In this document: positions 1-8,399 of the stretch, in pieces | How the letters are laid out: every line of letters begins with the position of its first letter | How positions within the stretch are numbered: position 1 is the first letter of the stretch | Assembly (NCBI GenBank): GCA_903929065.1 | Contig: CAIYTJ010000188.1 | Location: 1-23,899, forward strand | Length of the DNA: 23,899 nucleotides | Direction of reading: 5' to 3' | Source of the DNA: an uncultured Bacteroidales bacterium | GTDB lineage: Bacteria > Bacteroidota > Bacteroidia > Bacteroidales > Paludibacteraceae | The notes under the pieces: model-generated | What the model was told of the DNA's origin: nothing | Seen by the model: only the letters and a program-made list of their open reading frames with translations | Database searches by the model: none | Translations under genes and position numbers: made by a program

Positions 1-1
1 C

Positions 2-2536
2 ATAGGTGAAATAACCCGCACCGGAAGTTATCTGGCAAATGGAAATTATCAATGGATTTATAAATGCAATATTAGCTCATCCGTTGAATCAACCGAACAG
101 TTAGCAATTTCATTATCAAAACCATCTGATTTCCCTTTCGAAATCAACAATTTGCCGGGTGTGCTTACTGTTGAACCAAAATCGACAAAAACAATTGAAT
201 TCGCGGTAACTGTTCCGGCTTCGTATATTAAAGAACCGGTAAATACGACAACGTATAATCTTACATTGACCTTGAAAAGTACTCCTGAAAGCATAGTTAC
301 AAAGAAATTCACCGCAAGTGGTCCACTTCCGCAGCATCCGCGGCTTTTTGTGCGGAATACTGAAATACAAGATCTCAAACGGCGCTTTAGTAATCCCGAT
401 TTTTATGATTTGAAGAAAGTTTTCAACGAACAAAAATCCTTTGGCACGGATGGTAAAGTTACTTCTGAGAAACCGGACGAACATATCCGTCAGAAAATGG
501 AAGCGCTGGCGTTGGAATATATGCTTGATAATTCCAAAAAAGCTTCAGGCAGAGAAGCCATAATGCTGGCCATAAACTATATGACTTCCTATGCAGCAAT
601 GCGAACCTCTAAGGCGGAAGGTTATGAGGATAATACAAACACCTACGACGCCCTGATTGGTGCGGCTTTCGTGTATGACTGGTGTTACAATCTGTTGACG
701 GATAAAGAAAAACTGGATTTAATGGCCGGCATGAAAAAGGTTTGTCTGATTGGCGAATACGGATTGCCGGGAACGAGCAAGGTACAATACCTGGCCGGAC
801 ATTACGGCGAATGCGCTCCAACTGCCTACATGGCCATCGGAATCGCAACGTTTGATGAAGATCCATCTTTCTTTAATTTTGAATTCGACGAACAGGTAAA
901 CAAGTTTGCACCGTCACGCAATCCGATGTACAAAGCCGGAACACATCATCAGGGCGCACAATACATTCACGTTCGGTATACACATGAGTTATTACAACAT
1001 TTTATGTTGAATGAACTGGGTTTAAGTCCGTATGATAAAGATATTTCAAAAGCAGTTTACCGCGCCATTTACGATATTATTCCCCAGAAAACAGACATGG
1101 ATGGCATGCCCGAAGGTGATGGACACAATCATCTGGAAATGGGTTACAGCCAGTTATTTTATCTCGCTGCAAATCTGTCGAAAGATCCGGTGTTGGAAAC
1201 CGTTTCCAAAAAATACCTGATGGAACAGAAAAACCAGAGTGCGCGGCTGTTCATTTACCATAATCCCGAAATTCCCGCTAAACCAATGGACAGTTTATGT
1301 TTGAGCCGCTTTTTCCCTTCGCCATCCGGCATTATGATTGCGCGTACCAAATGGGATCTGGATAAAACCGGTTACGATTCGAATGCCATGGTGGTGATTA
1401 TGAATATGAAGGAATATAATGCACAGAATCACACGCATCTCGATGGCGGTCATTTCGGCATTTATTACAAAGGTCATTTGGCATTGGATGCAGGCATTTA
1501 TCAGGGAAAAGATGCGCAAAATGGTTGGGCGAAACTGAATTATACCAATTACTTTGCGCGAACCATTGCTCACAATTCGTTGCTTATTCTTGATCCGAAC
1601 GAGCCGTTGCCTTACGGCTGGGATAAAAAATCGGTGGTAAAGGCGCGCGATGGCGGACAATTCTTCTTTGCCGACCATGCCTGGGATACAAGTGCTGATA
1701 TGTTTAAAGCAGGAAAATCCTCCGAAATTCTGGCTGAAGAAATTTCAGCAGGTATGCAGCCGGATTATACCTATTTCAAAGGCGATTTGACCAAAGCGTA
1801 TAATGTTCCCAAGTTTGTAGGTATTTATCCGCCAAAAGCCGAAACGGTTCGCCGTAGTTTCGTTTTTCTGAACCATAAATCGAATGACATTCCCGGAACG
1901 CTGATTGTGTTGGACAAAGTAGTTTCAACCAATGCAACTTTCAAAAAAACATGGTTGCTGCATACTCAAAACGAACCAACCGTTTCCAAAAATATCATCA
2001 CGGCAGTGAACACAGATAATGGAAGAAACGGAAAACTGGTTACAACCGTTTTATTGCCTGAAATTAAAAACCAGGTAATTCAGAAAATCGGTGGACCGGG
2101 CAAGGAATACTGGTCAGACGGTGCGAACTGGGGAAGTGTGACACAGGAAGATGCAGGTGGCTGGCGTATTGAACTTTCACCGGTAAACGCTTCGCTGTCC
2201 GATAATTTCCTGAATGTGATCCAGGCCATGGATGCCGATAAAAATCCGGGTAAACAATCCATTGAGAAAGTTTTCTCCGAAAATAAAGAATATGTAGCCG
2301 TGCAGGTGAAAGACCGCATTGTGGCCGAACAGCTTTCACTCGGTAAAAATGATAAGGAAATAAGTTTCACCCTGGGCGATTCAAAAACAACGTATAAAGT
2401 GCTTATAACAGACCTGAAAGCCGGTAAGTGGAAAGTAACTTCCGCGGCAGGAGTCAAACATGCCGAAGTAACGGAAATGACCGGTACACTTTACTTCGAA
2501 AGTACCGGAGGTAAGTTTTTGGTGGAGAAGGAGTAG
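2..2536 (+). CDS. Heparinase II/III-like polysaccharide lyase, 5' end outside window
   Basis: The reading frame is open from base 2 with no stop before 2534, so the gene begins upstream of the window; a TTG at 152 is only an internal codon. About 844 residues are visible. The first ~100 look like a beta-rich Ig-like domain, ending at a HPRLFV segment typical of where the catalytic part of heparinase II/III-type lyases begins. An alpha-helical toroid region follows (AFVYDWCYNLLTDKEK, GHYGEC, HHQGAQYIHVRYTHELLQH), then the beta-sandwich signature NHTHLDGGHFGIYYKG (from about 1427) and RTIAHNSLLILDP. Such lyases cleave uronic-acid polysaccharides by beta-elimination, usually in the periplasm or outside the cell. 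The glycan cannot be deduced; heparin/heparan, chondroitin, alginate and others are all possible. The signal peptide lies outside the window. No SusC/SusD pair is visible downstream, and a terminator follows the stop closely. Confidence 0.78.
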   Translation: MGEITRTGSYLANGNYQWIYKCNISSSVESTEQLAISLSKPSDFPFEINNLPGVLTVEPKSTKTIEFAVTVPASYIKEPVNTTTYNLTLTLKSTPESIVTKKFTASGPLPQHPRLFVRNTEIQDLKRRFSNPDFYDLKKVFNEQKSFGTDGKVTSEKPDEHIRQKMEALALEYMLDNSKKASGREAIMLAINYMTSYAAMRTSKAEGYEDNTNTYDALIGAAFVYDWCYNLLTDKEKLDLMAGMKKVCLIGEYGLPGTSKVQYLAGHYGECAPTAYMAIGIATFDEDPSFFNFEFDEQVNKFAPSRNPMYKAGTHHQGAQYIHVRYTHELLQHFMLNELGLSPYDKDISKAVYRAIYDIIPQKTDMDGMPEGDGHNHLEMGYSQLFYLAANLSKDPVLETVSKKYLMEQKNQSARLFIYHNPEIPAKPMDSLCLSRFFPSPSGIMIARTKWDLDKTGYDSNAMVVIMNMKEYNAQNHTHLDGGHFGIYYKGHLALDAGIYQGKDAQNGWAKLNYTNYFARTIAHNSLLILDPNEPLPYGWDKKSVVKARDGGQFFFADHAWDTSADMFKAGKSSEILAEEISAGMQPDYTYFKGDLTKAYNVPKFVGIYPPKAETVRRSFVFLNHKSNDIPGTLIVLDKVVSTNATFKKTWLLHTQNEPTVSKNIITAVNTDNGRNGKLVTTVLLPEIKNQVIQKIGGPGKEYWSDGANWGSVTQEDAGGWRIELSPVNASLSDNFLNVIQAMDADKNPGKQSIEKVFSENKEYVAVQVKDRIVAEQLSLGKNDKEISFTLGDSKTTYKVLITDLKAGKWKVTSAAGVKHAEVTEMTGTLYFESTGGKFLVEKE

Positions 2537-2555
2537 AGGGTATAAATAATACTTG

Positions 2556-2587
2556 AAAAAGGTGGGAATGATATCTCACCTTTTTTT
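2556..2587 (+). terminator. Rho-independent terminator after the lyase gene
   Basis: AAAAAGGTGGGA (2556-2567) pairs with TCTCACCTTTTT (2574-2585) through 12 positions with one G-T wobble, around a 6-nt loop, and runs into seven Ts. It begins 19 bases after the lyase stop codon and so should end that transcript. Confidence 0.85.
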
Positions 2588-2630
2588 ATTACTAAACATT
2601 CAGAACTAAAAAAAAAAATAATATAACAGA

Positions 2631-2785
2631 CTTACTTTTTGTCTTAACACAAAAAGTAAGCAAAAAAGTCAAGACTGCGCCCGCTTCACACGAAAAACTT
2701 ACGCTCAGTTGGCTGAAACCGTCCAAACTCGCTCCTTCGTCGCTCAAACAGGACAGTTTCAAACGCCAACTTCACTTGTTTTTCG
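2631..2785. repeat. Structured intergenic repeat with two nested inverted repeats
   Basis: The first part is a perfect 12-bp inverted repeat, CTTACTTTTTGT (2631-2642) and ACAAAAAGTAAG (2649-2660), around a 6-nt loop. The second is a long imperfect hairpin: CGAAAAAC (2691-2698) with GTTTTTCG (2778-2785), AGTTGGC (2707-2713) with GCCAACT (2765-2771), GAAAC (2715-2719) with GTTTC (2756-2760), and GTCC (2721-2724) with GGAC (2751-2754), closing on a 26-nt loop. This stretch is visibly richer in GC than its flanks. No credible ORF lies in it. From memory, the CTTACTTTTTG...CAAAAAGTAAG hairpin resembles a dispersed repeat found in many Bacteroidota genomes; that needs a search. Confidence 0.6.
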
Positions 2786-3089
2786 GTTCACCGGACGAGG
2801 TCACTCGTTGGCAAACTGCGTGCAATTCAATATCTTTTATCTTTTTATTGAAAATAGCTATTAAATGCTCTACAGGTTAAAGTTAGTATGATTTATTATT
2901 GCCGGGTTGTACAATTAGTATTTAAATCACACAAAGGATTATTACTTAATCTGCAAATAATACGGCATTATTTTTTTTACACTAATTAGTTTATTTACCC
3001 TGACTTTTCGCAAACCACTATAAATAACTGATAATCTTTAAAATTAACTAAAAACAAACCTGCAACACTTACAAACTAAAATTTCTTTG
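2786..3089. other. AT-rich non-coding stretch upstream of the GT117 gene
   Basis: Apart from the GC-richer tail of the repeat (to about 2825), this part of the gap is AT-rich. I see no ORF, RNA gene, clear hairpin or riboswitch-like structure in it. It most likely serves as spacer and upstream promoter DNA for the gene at 3169. Confidence 0.4.
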
Positions 3090-3097
3090 TATCTTTG
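3090..3097 (+). promoter_or_regulatory. Candidate Bacteroidota -7 box for the GT117 gene
   Basis: TATCTTTG matches TAnnTTTG and lies 71 bases before the ATG at 3169. No good TTTG -33 box sits 19-21 bases upstream, so this is a partial match. Confidence 0.45.
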
Positions 3098-3168
3098 AAA
3101 AATTTTTGGAATTATCTTAAAAGTGCAGGCTAAACTTCAATAAAATCAATCAATTATAATTAATCTTC

Positions 3169-6100
3169 ATGAAACGTTTCAAATCACTGAACAACATCTT
3201 TGGATGGGTAGCTTTTGCAATAGCTGCTGTAACTTACATGCTTACATTGGAGCCAACTGCCAGTTTCTGGGATTGCCCTGAGTTTATTTCATCAGCTTTT
3301 AAACTGGATGTGGGCCATCCTCCCGGAGCGCCTTTCTTTATGCTGATGGGCCACTTCTTTTCGTTGTTTGCAAAAGATGCGGAACATGTGGCGTATATGG
3401 TAAACTCACTCACAGCCTTGTGTAGTGCCGGTACTATTTTGTTCTTGTTCTGGACTATTACGCATTTAGCGCGTAAAATAGTTATCAAATCCGACGAAGA
3501 TTATACAACCCGGAATATTATTGCCATACTTGGTGCCGGAATGGTTGGTGCATTGGCATACACTTTCTCCGATACGTTCTGGTTTTCGGCAGTAGAAGCT
3601 GAAGTTTATGGTTTTTCTTCGTTATTCACCGCGCTGGTTTTCTGGTTAATACTGAAATGGGAAGACAATGCCGATAATGATGGATCGGACCGTTGGTTGA
3701 TTTTTATTGCCTATATGATGGGTATGTCCATTGGGGTTCACATTTTGAACTTACTGGCAATTCCGGTATTGGTGCTGGTTTATTATTTCAGAAAATATAC
3801 GCCTTCCGTAAAAGGAACTCTTGTTGCACTGGTAACCGGAGTTGTATTGCTTGCAGCCGTTTTATACGGATTGATTCCGGGCTTTATTGAAGTGGCAGGT
3901 TGGTTTGAAATACTATTTGTCAACAAACTTGGATTTGCATTCAATACCGGTTTGTATGTCTATATTTTACTGACCGTTGGTTTCCTTATCTGGGGAATTT
4001 ACGAATCAAATAAAAATAAGAATTACTGGCGCATGGTGATTTCATTCCTGGTAGCATTTGCATTGGTGGGTGTTCCGTTCTTTGGCAGTCATGTTGTATT
4101 AGGTATTATTATCCTTGCCGGATTGGGTGCATTCTTCTATTACAAAAAAGCGAAAGTGAACGCCAGATGGTTGAATACCATTTTATTGATGATAACCATG
4201 GTTTCAATCGGATATTCTTCGTATGCAGTTATTGTAATACGTTCATCAAGTAATCCTACTATGGATCAGAATAATCCGGATAATGTTTTCTCCTTGAAAT
4301 ATTACCTGAATCGCGACCAGTATGGTGACACGCCGCTGCTTTACGGAGCTACTTATAATGCACCTGTAAAACTTCGGGTAGATGGTAATATGTGTATTCC
4401 GGAACAAACAACAGGAGCACCAACTTACACTAAAAAACCAAAGACATCTGACAAAGACCGCGACGAATACATTATCACAGGTTATAAAACGGATTATGTA
4501 ATGGACGATCGGTTTATGATGTTTTTCCCGCGTATGTACAGCCAGCAGGCTAACCATATTGAAGCGTACAAAGCCTGGGGAAGAATTGAAGGTGAACGGG
4601 TTGATTATGATTATTGCGGTCAGCAAAAAAGTGAAATAAAGCCTACTTTTTTTGAAAACATGCGTTTCTTCTTCGATTATCAGGTTAATTTCATGTACTG
4701 GCGCTATTTTATGTGGAATTTCAGCGGCCGTCAGAATGATATTCAGGGCTATGGCGAACTTGAACATGGTAACTGGATTTCAGGTATTAAGTTTATCGAC
4801 AACTTGTTGGTAGGCGATCAGACCAAACTGCCTTCGGAACTGAAAGAAAATAAAGGTCACAATGTGTATTACATGCTGCCTTTATTGCTGGGAATAATCG
4901 GTATGATATTCATGATATTCGGCGGTAAAAAAGGTGTCGAAGGTTTCTGGCTTACTTTCTTCCTTTTCGCTATTACCGGGCTTGCCATTGTGGTTTATCT
5001 TAATCAGACTCCATACCAACCGCGTGAACGTGATTATGCATATGCCGGTTCGTTCTATGCATTCTGTATCTGGATTGGTTTCGGAGTGTTGGGTATAATC
5101 AAACTGGTAGATAAATACCTGTCAAAAGCTCCGCAAAATGCTGTTGCAGTATTGGCAACGCTGGCTTGTCTGGGAGTTCCTGCATTGATGGCTCAGCAAA
5201 ACTGGGACGACCACGATCGCAGTAACCGCTATACCTGCCGCGATTTTGGAGCGAATTACCTGGCTTCTATCAAACCAAATGCTATTATCTTTACCAACGG
5301 TGATAACGATACTTTCCCACTGTGGTACAATCAGGAAGTAGAAGGCAAGGGAACGGATGCACGGGTTTGTAACCTGAGCTACCTTCAAACCGACTGGTAC
5401 ATTGAACAAATGCAACGCGGAGCGTATAAGTCGGCACCACTGCCTATTTCGTGGCAGGAAAAAGATTATGTAGCCGGTAAAAATGAAGTGCTTTGGGTGG
5501 AAGATATTCTGCAAAAACCACTGGATATGAAAACTGCCTTTGATTTCATATTAAGTCCGGATTCATCAACCAAAATGAAAGGCGAATCATTTATTCCTTC
5601 CAAACAATTGTTCTTACCCATCGATGCACAGGAAGTAATTAAATCAGGTACGTTGTCGGAAAAAAGAGCTTCTGAAATTATTCCACAGATCAATGTCGAT
5701 TTGAAAAAACGATTGACCAAAAGCGAATTAATGATACTTGAATTGTTGAAAGAAAACCACTGGAAACGCCCTATTTACTTTGCTGTTACCGTGGGTAATG
5801 ATTATTATATGGGTCTGGAGGATCATTTTGAACTGACAGGTTTGGCTTATCAGATTATGCCTGTTGGTGTAAAAGGTGCAGGTTCACAAGTCAATGTGGA
5901 TGAAATGTACAACAACATGATGAACAAATTCAAATACGGTAACATTGCCGATCCGAAAGTTTATCTTGATGAAAACATTTCACGTATGTGTCATACACAC
6001 CGCATGATGTTTGCGCAACTTATCACTGCTTTAATGGCAAAGAATGATACTGTAAGAGCTGCAAAGGCACTGGATTATTGTAATAAAATGATTCCGGGCA

Positions 6101-6393
6101 CCACCGTTCGTCACGATTATGTTTCAACCCAGCTGGCCGAGTGCTATTATAAATTGCACCAGCCTGCCAAAGGAAATGCTATTATGGAAGCGGTAGCTAA
6201 AGATTGTGTTGAATACCTCGAATGGTATTTCAGCCTGAACCGCGAAGAACAAAACACCGTTTCAAATCGTATTGGTCATAACATGGCTGTACTTCAGCAA
6301 GTGCTGCGCATTTGTGATGAAGCAAAACAAAAAACGGTTATGGATAAGTATCTGCCGTTTTATATGAACTATACAAAACGGGTTCAGATGTAA
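3169..6393 (+). CDS. DUF2723 / GT117 family membrane protein, putative protein O-mannosyltransferase class
   Basis: A 1074-residue protein with a long multi-pass N-terminal half. The DUF2723 signature is near the N-terminus: FWDCPEFISSAF, then KLDVGHPPGAPFFML, with DTFWFSAVEAEVYGF about 85 residues later. Many hydrophobic spans follow (roughly 9-27, 75-95, 112-133, 172-200, 210-235, 255-330, 560-600, 640-660). The C-terminal half is mostly soluble and includes GDNDTFPLWYNQEVEG and LSYLQTDWYIEQM, a conserved block of Bacteroidota members, then a helical end that may be TPR-like. The human relative TMEM260 is a protein O-mannosyltransferase, and the fold resembles GT-C transferases that use lipid-linked sugars, so transfer of a sugar to exported proteins is the best inference. 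Donor and acceptor are unknown. The deacetylase gene begins on the base after its stop codon, pointing to one transcript. Confidence 0.82.
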   Translation: MKRFKSLNNIFGWVAFAIAAVTYMLTLEPTASFWDCPEFISSAFKLDVGHPPGAPFFMLMGHFFSLFAKDAEHVAYMVNSLTALCSAGTILFLFWTITHLARKIVIKSDEDYTTRNIIAILGAGMVGALAYTFSDTFWFSAVEAEVYGFSSLFTALVFWLILKWEDNADNDGSDRWLIFIAYMMGMSIGVHILNLLAIPVLVLVYYFRKYTPSVKGTLVALVTGVVLLAAVLYGLIPGFIEVAGWFEILFVNKLGFAFNTGLYVYILLTVGFLIWGIYESNKNKNYWRMVISFLVAFALVGVPFFGSHVVLGIIILAGLGAFFYYKKAKVNARWLNTILLMITMVSIGYSSYAVIVIRSSSNPTMDQNNPDNVFSLKYYLNRDQYGDTPLLYGATYNAPVKLRVDGNMCIPEQTTGAPTYTKKPKTSDKDRDEYIITGYKTDYVMDDRFMMFFPRMYSQQANHIEAYKAWGRIEGERVDYDYCGQQKSEIKPTFFENMRFFFDYQVNFMYWRYFMWNFSGRQNDIQGYGELEHGNWISGIKFIDNLLVGDQTKLPSELKENKGHNVYYMLPLLLGIIGMIFMIFGGKKGVEGFWLTFFLFAITGLAIVVYLNQTPYQPRERDYAYAGSFYAFCIWIGFGVLGIIKLVDKYLSKAPQNAVAVLATLACLGVPALMAQQNWDDHDRSNRYTCRDFGANYLASIKPNAIIFTNGDNDTFPLWYNQEVEGKGTDARVCNLSYLQTDWYIEQMQRGAYKSAPLPISWQEKDYVAGKNEVLWVEDILQKPLDMKTAFDFILSPDSSTKMKGESFIPSKQLFLPIDAQEVIKSGTLSEKRASEIIPQINVDLKKRLTKSELMILELLKENHWKRPIYFAVTVGNDYYMGLEDHFELTGLAYQIMPVGVKGAGSQVNVDEMYNNMMNKFKYGNIADPKVYLDENISRMCHTHRMMFAQLITALMAKNDTVRAAKALDYCNKMIPGTTVRHDYVSTQLAECYYKLHQPAKGNAIMEAVAKDCVEYLEWYFSLNREEQNTVSNRIGHNMAVLQQVLRICDEAKQKTVMDKYLPFYMNYTKRVQM

Positions 6394-6999
6394 ATGAATA
6401 TCAGGTTTCCCGATTTACTTCGTCCTTTTTTGGGAAAACTTGTCTGGCGCAAGAATCCATCGTCGAAAGTGATTTATCTTACTTTCGATGATGGTCCGGT
6501 GCCGGAAGTAACGCCTCAGGTGCTGGACATATTAGATAAATACAGCATAAAAGCTACTTTCTTTAGTGTAGGCGAGAATGTTCAGCAATATCCGGAATTA
6601 TACAGCGAAGTTCTTCGGCGCGGACATAAAACGGGTAATCATACATTCAACCACCTGAAAGGTTCTGACTTTTCTACAGAAGAGTATGTGGAAAACGTTC
6701 AGAAAGCAACGGAATATATCGACAGCAACTTGTTTCGTCCTCCATACGGCAGAATAACATACAGGCAGAAAAAAGCACTTCGTTCGCGGTTTGAAATAAT
6801 CATGTGGGATGTACTGACAAGAGACTATAATCGGAATTTATCAACGGAATACATCCTGAATATCATTCAAAGAGATTCAAGAAACGGTTCAATCGTTGTT
6901 TTTCACGATTCGATAAAAGCTAAGAATAACGTATTGTCAGTTTTGCCACTTGCTGTTGAATACTGGAAAGCCGAAGGATATAACTTTGGATTACTTTGA
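6394..6999 (+). CDS. NodB-type polysaccharide deacetylase, compact form
   Basis: A 201-residue protein that is almost only a NodB homology domain. All five family motifs are visible: TFDDGP with D32 (catalytic base) and D33 (metal); HTFNH with metal ligands H83 and H87; RPPYGR at 115-120; W138-D139 in motif 4; and FHDS with H171. Members remove N- or O-acetyl groups from chitin-like oligomers, peptidoglycan or other acetylated glycans using a divalent metal. No signal peptide or membrane span is evident, so it probably acts in the cytoplasm, on a nucleotide- or lipid-linked precursor or a small glycan; this is inference. Its ATG directly follows the TAA of the GT117 gene, implying translational coupling. 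The substrate cannot be read from sequence. Confidence 0.85.
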   Translation: MNIRFPDLLRPFLGKLVWRKNPSSKVIYLTFDDGPVPEVTPQVLDILDKYSIKATFFSVGENVQQYPELYSEVLRRGHKTGNHTFNHLKGSDFSTEEYVENVQKATEYIDSNLFRPPYGRITYRQKKALRSRFEIIMWDVLTRDYNRNLSTEYILNIIQRDSRNGSIVVFHDSIKAKNNVLSVLPLAVEYWKAEGYNFGLL

Positions 7000-7000
7000 C

Positions 7001-7092
7001 CCCCAACCCCTAAAGGGGAGCAAATAAAAACGTTGAGTTAGCTTATGTTATACAAACCAAAAGTAAAATAGTTCCCCTTTAGGGGCTAGGGG
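7001..7092. repeat. CCCCTAAAGGGG inverted repeat pair between genes
   Basis: The left arm is CCCCAACCCCTAAAGGGG (7001-7018) and the right arm CCCCTTTAGGGGCTAGGGG (7074-7092). They are inverted copies differing by a one-base indel and one substitution, separated by about 55 AT-rich bases, and each contains the palindrome CCCC-TAAA/TTTA-GGGG. A further partial copy, CCCCTAACCCC, ends the window at 23889-23899. I recall such repeats as common between genes in Bacteroidota. It could fold into one long hairpin and might act as a terminator or mRNA-end structure. Confidence 0.65.
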
Positions 7093-7100
7093 TTTATATT

Positions 7101-8378
7101 ATGAAAGAATCCATTCAGCACTTTGTCTGGCAAAATAAGCTTTTCACCGCTCACAACTTAAAAACCACCGATGGCGAGCCGGTCGAAATTATTGATGTTG
7201 GCAGAATAAACACCGATGCAGGTCCTGACTTCTTCAACGCCAAAGTAAAAATCTCCGATACAATCTGGGCAGGAAATATTGAAATTCACCCCAACTCATC
7301 CGATTGGAATAAACACAACCATCAATTCGACGAAGCTTACAATAATGTGATTCTTCATGTTGTACAGAAAGCCGATTGCGAAGTCACCAGAACGGATGGA
7401 GAATTGATTCCTCAACTGGAACTTGCATTCCCGAAGTATATTGAAGAAAATTATGAGCAGATTTACAAGGAAAGAAAGTGGATTCCCTGTTGCGAAAAAA
7501 TTGGTCAGGTTCCTTCTGTTTTTATTCAAAGCTGGAAAAACGCTTTACTTACCGAACGGCTTGAATTAAAAATGACAGCTATTGAAAATTTGCTGTCAGA
7601 AAACAATCAACATTGGGAAGAAGCATTTTATATTATACTGGCACGTTGTTTTGGTTTTGGTACCAATAGCCAGGCATTCGAAAGCCTTGCAAAATCGCTT
7701 CCTCTTTCTATTCTTGGAAAGCATAAAGACGACTTATTTCAACTTGAAGCATTGTTGTTCGGACAATCCGGATTGCTGGAAAAAACGTTGGAAGACGAAT
7801 ATTCGCTGAAATTGCAGAAGGAATATGAATTCCTGCGTTCGAAATATGAATTGACACCCATCGATGGTTCGCAATGGAAACTGCTGAGGATGCGGCCGGA
7901 TAACTTTCCGCATATCCGCATTGCTCAATTTGCCGCTTTAGTACATTCTTCAAGCAAATTGTTTTCGAAAATTGTAGAAAACCCGGATAATGAATACATA
8001 AAACAGTTGTTCAACAGCCAGCCTTCTTTTTACTGGCACACTCATTTTATATTCGGAACAAAAAGTTTATTCCGGATTAAAAAGCTGGGCAAGGAATCAG
8101 TCAATGGGATTCTGATTAATACGGTAGTTCCTTTTCTGTTTTGTTATGCTGCTCATAAAAACAATAATGAGTTGAAAGACCGGGCTGTTCAAATGCTGGA
8201 ACAAATACCTTCAGAAAAAAATATAATCTTATTAAACTGGCAGCTGCTCGGTATAAATTCAGATTCTGCCTATGATTCCCAGGCATTATTGTATCTGAAA
8301 AAGAATTACTGCAATGAAAAGAAATGTTTGCGATGCAGAATCGGGCATAAAGTGCTAACTTTGCAAACGATATCGTAA
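7101..8378 (+). CDS. DUF2851 family protein of unknown function
   Basis: A 425-residue protein that I recognise as DUF2851 from its opening region: FVWQNKLF, then EIIDVGRINTDAGPDFFNAK, then WAGNIEIHPNSSDWNKH and AYNNVILHVV. This Asp/Glu/His-rich, strand-rich part resembles a nuclease-like core, but that is only an impression from the spacing of acidic residues. Cysteines are clustered near residue 133 (WIPCC) and at the C-terminus (C404, C409, C412, in NEKKCLRCRIGH), which could bind a metal together. No signal peptide or membrane span is visible, so it is probably cytoplasmic. The family is common in Bacteroidota and has no established function that I know. The ATG lies 8 bases after the CCCC repeat, with no good ribosome-binding site. 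Confidence 0.8.
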   Translation: MKESIQHFVWQNKLFTAHNLKTTDGEPVEIIDVGRINTDAGPDFFNAKVKISDTIWAGNIEIHPNSSDWNKHNHQFDEAYNNVILHVVQKADCEVTRTDGELIPQLELAFPKYIEENYEQIYKERKWIPCCEKIGQVPSVFIQSWKNALLTERLELKMTAIENLLSENNQHWEEAFYIILARCFGFGTNSQAFESLAKSLPLSILGKHKDDLFQLEALLFGQSGLLEKTLEDEYSLKLQKEYEFLRSKYELTPIDGSQWKLLRMRPDNFPHIRIAQFAALVHSSSKLFSKIVENPDNEYIKQLFNSQPSFYWHTHFIFGTKSLFRIKKLGKESVNGILINTVVPFLFCYAAHKNNNELKDRAVQMLEQIPSEKNIILLNWQLLGINSDSAYDSQALLYLKKNYCNEKKCLRCRIGHKVLTLQTIS

Positions 8379-8399
8379 CTTTGGTTTTATTGAAAGATA

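Noticed and set aside
152..154. TTG as the start of the lyase gene
   Set aside because: The frame is open and protein-like all the way to base 2, so the gene begins upstream of the window.
1295..1678. 127-codon open frame antisense to the lyase gene
   Set aside because: It overlaps the conserved lyase core and looks like a mirror of its codon use.
4246..4767. 173-codon open frame antisense to the GT117 gene
   Set aside because: It lies wholly inside a well-supported conserved gene, and its protein shows no recognisable domain or sensible start context.
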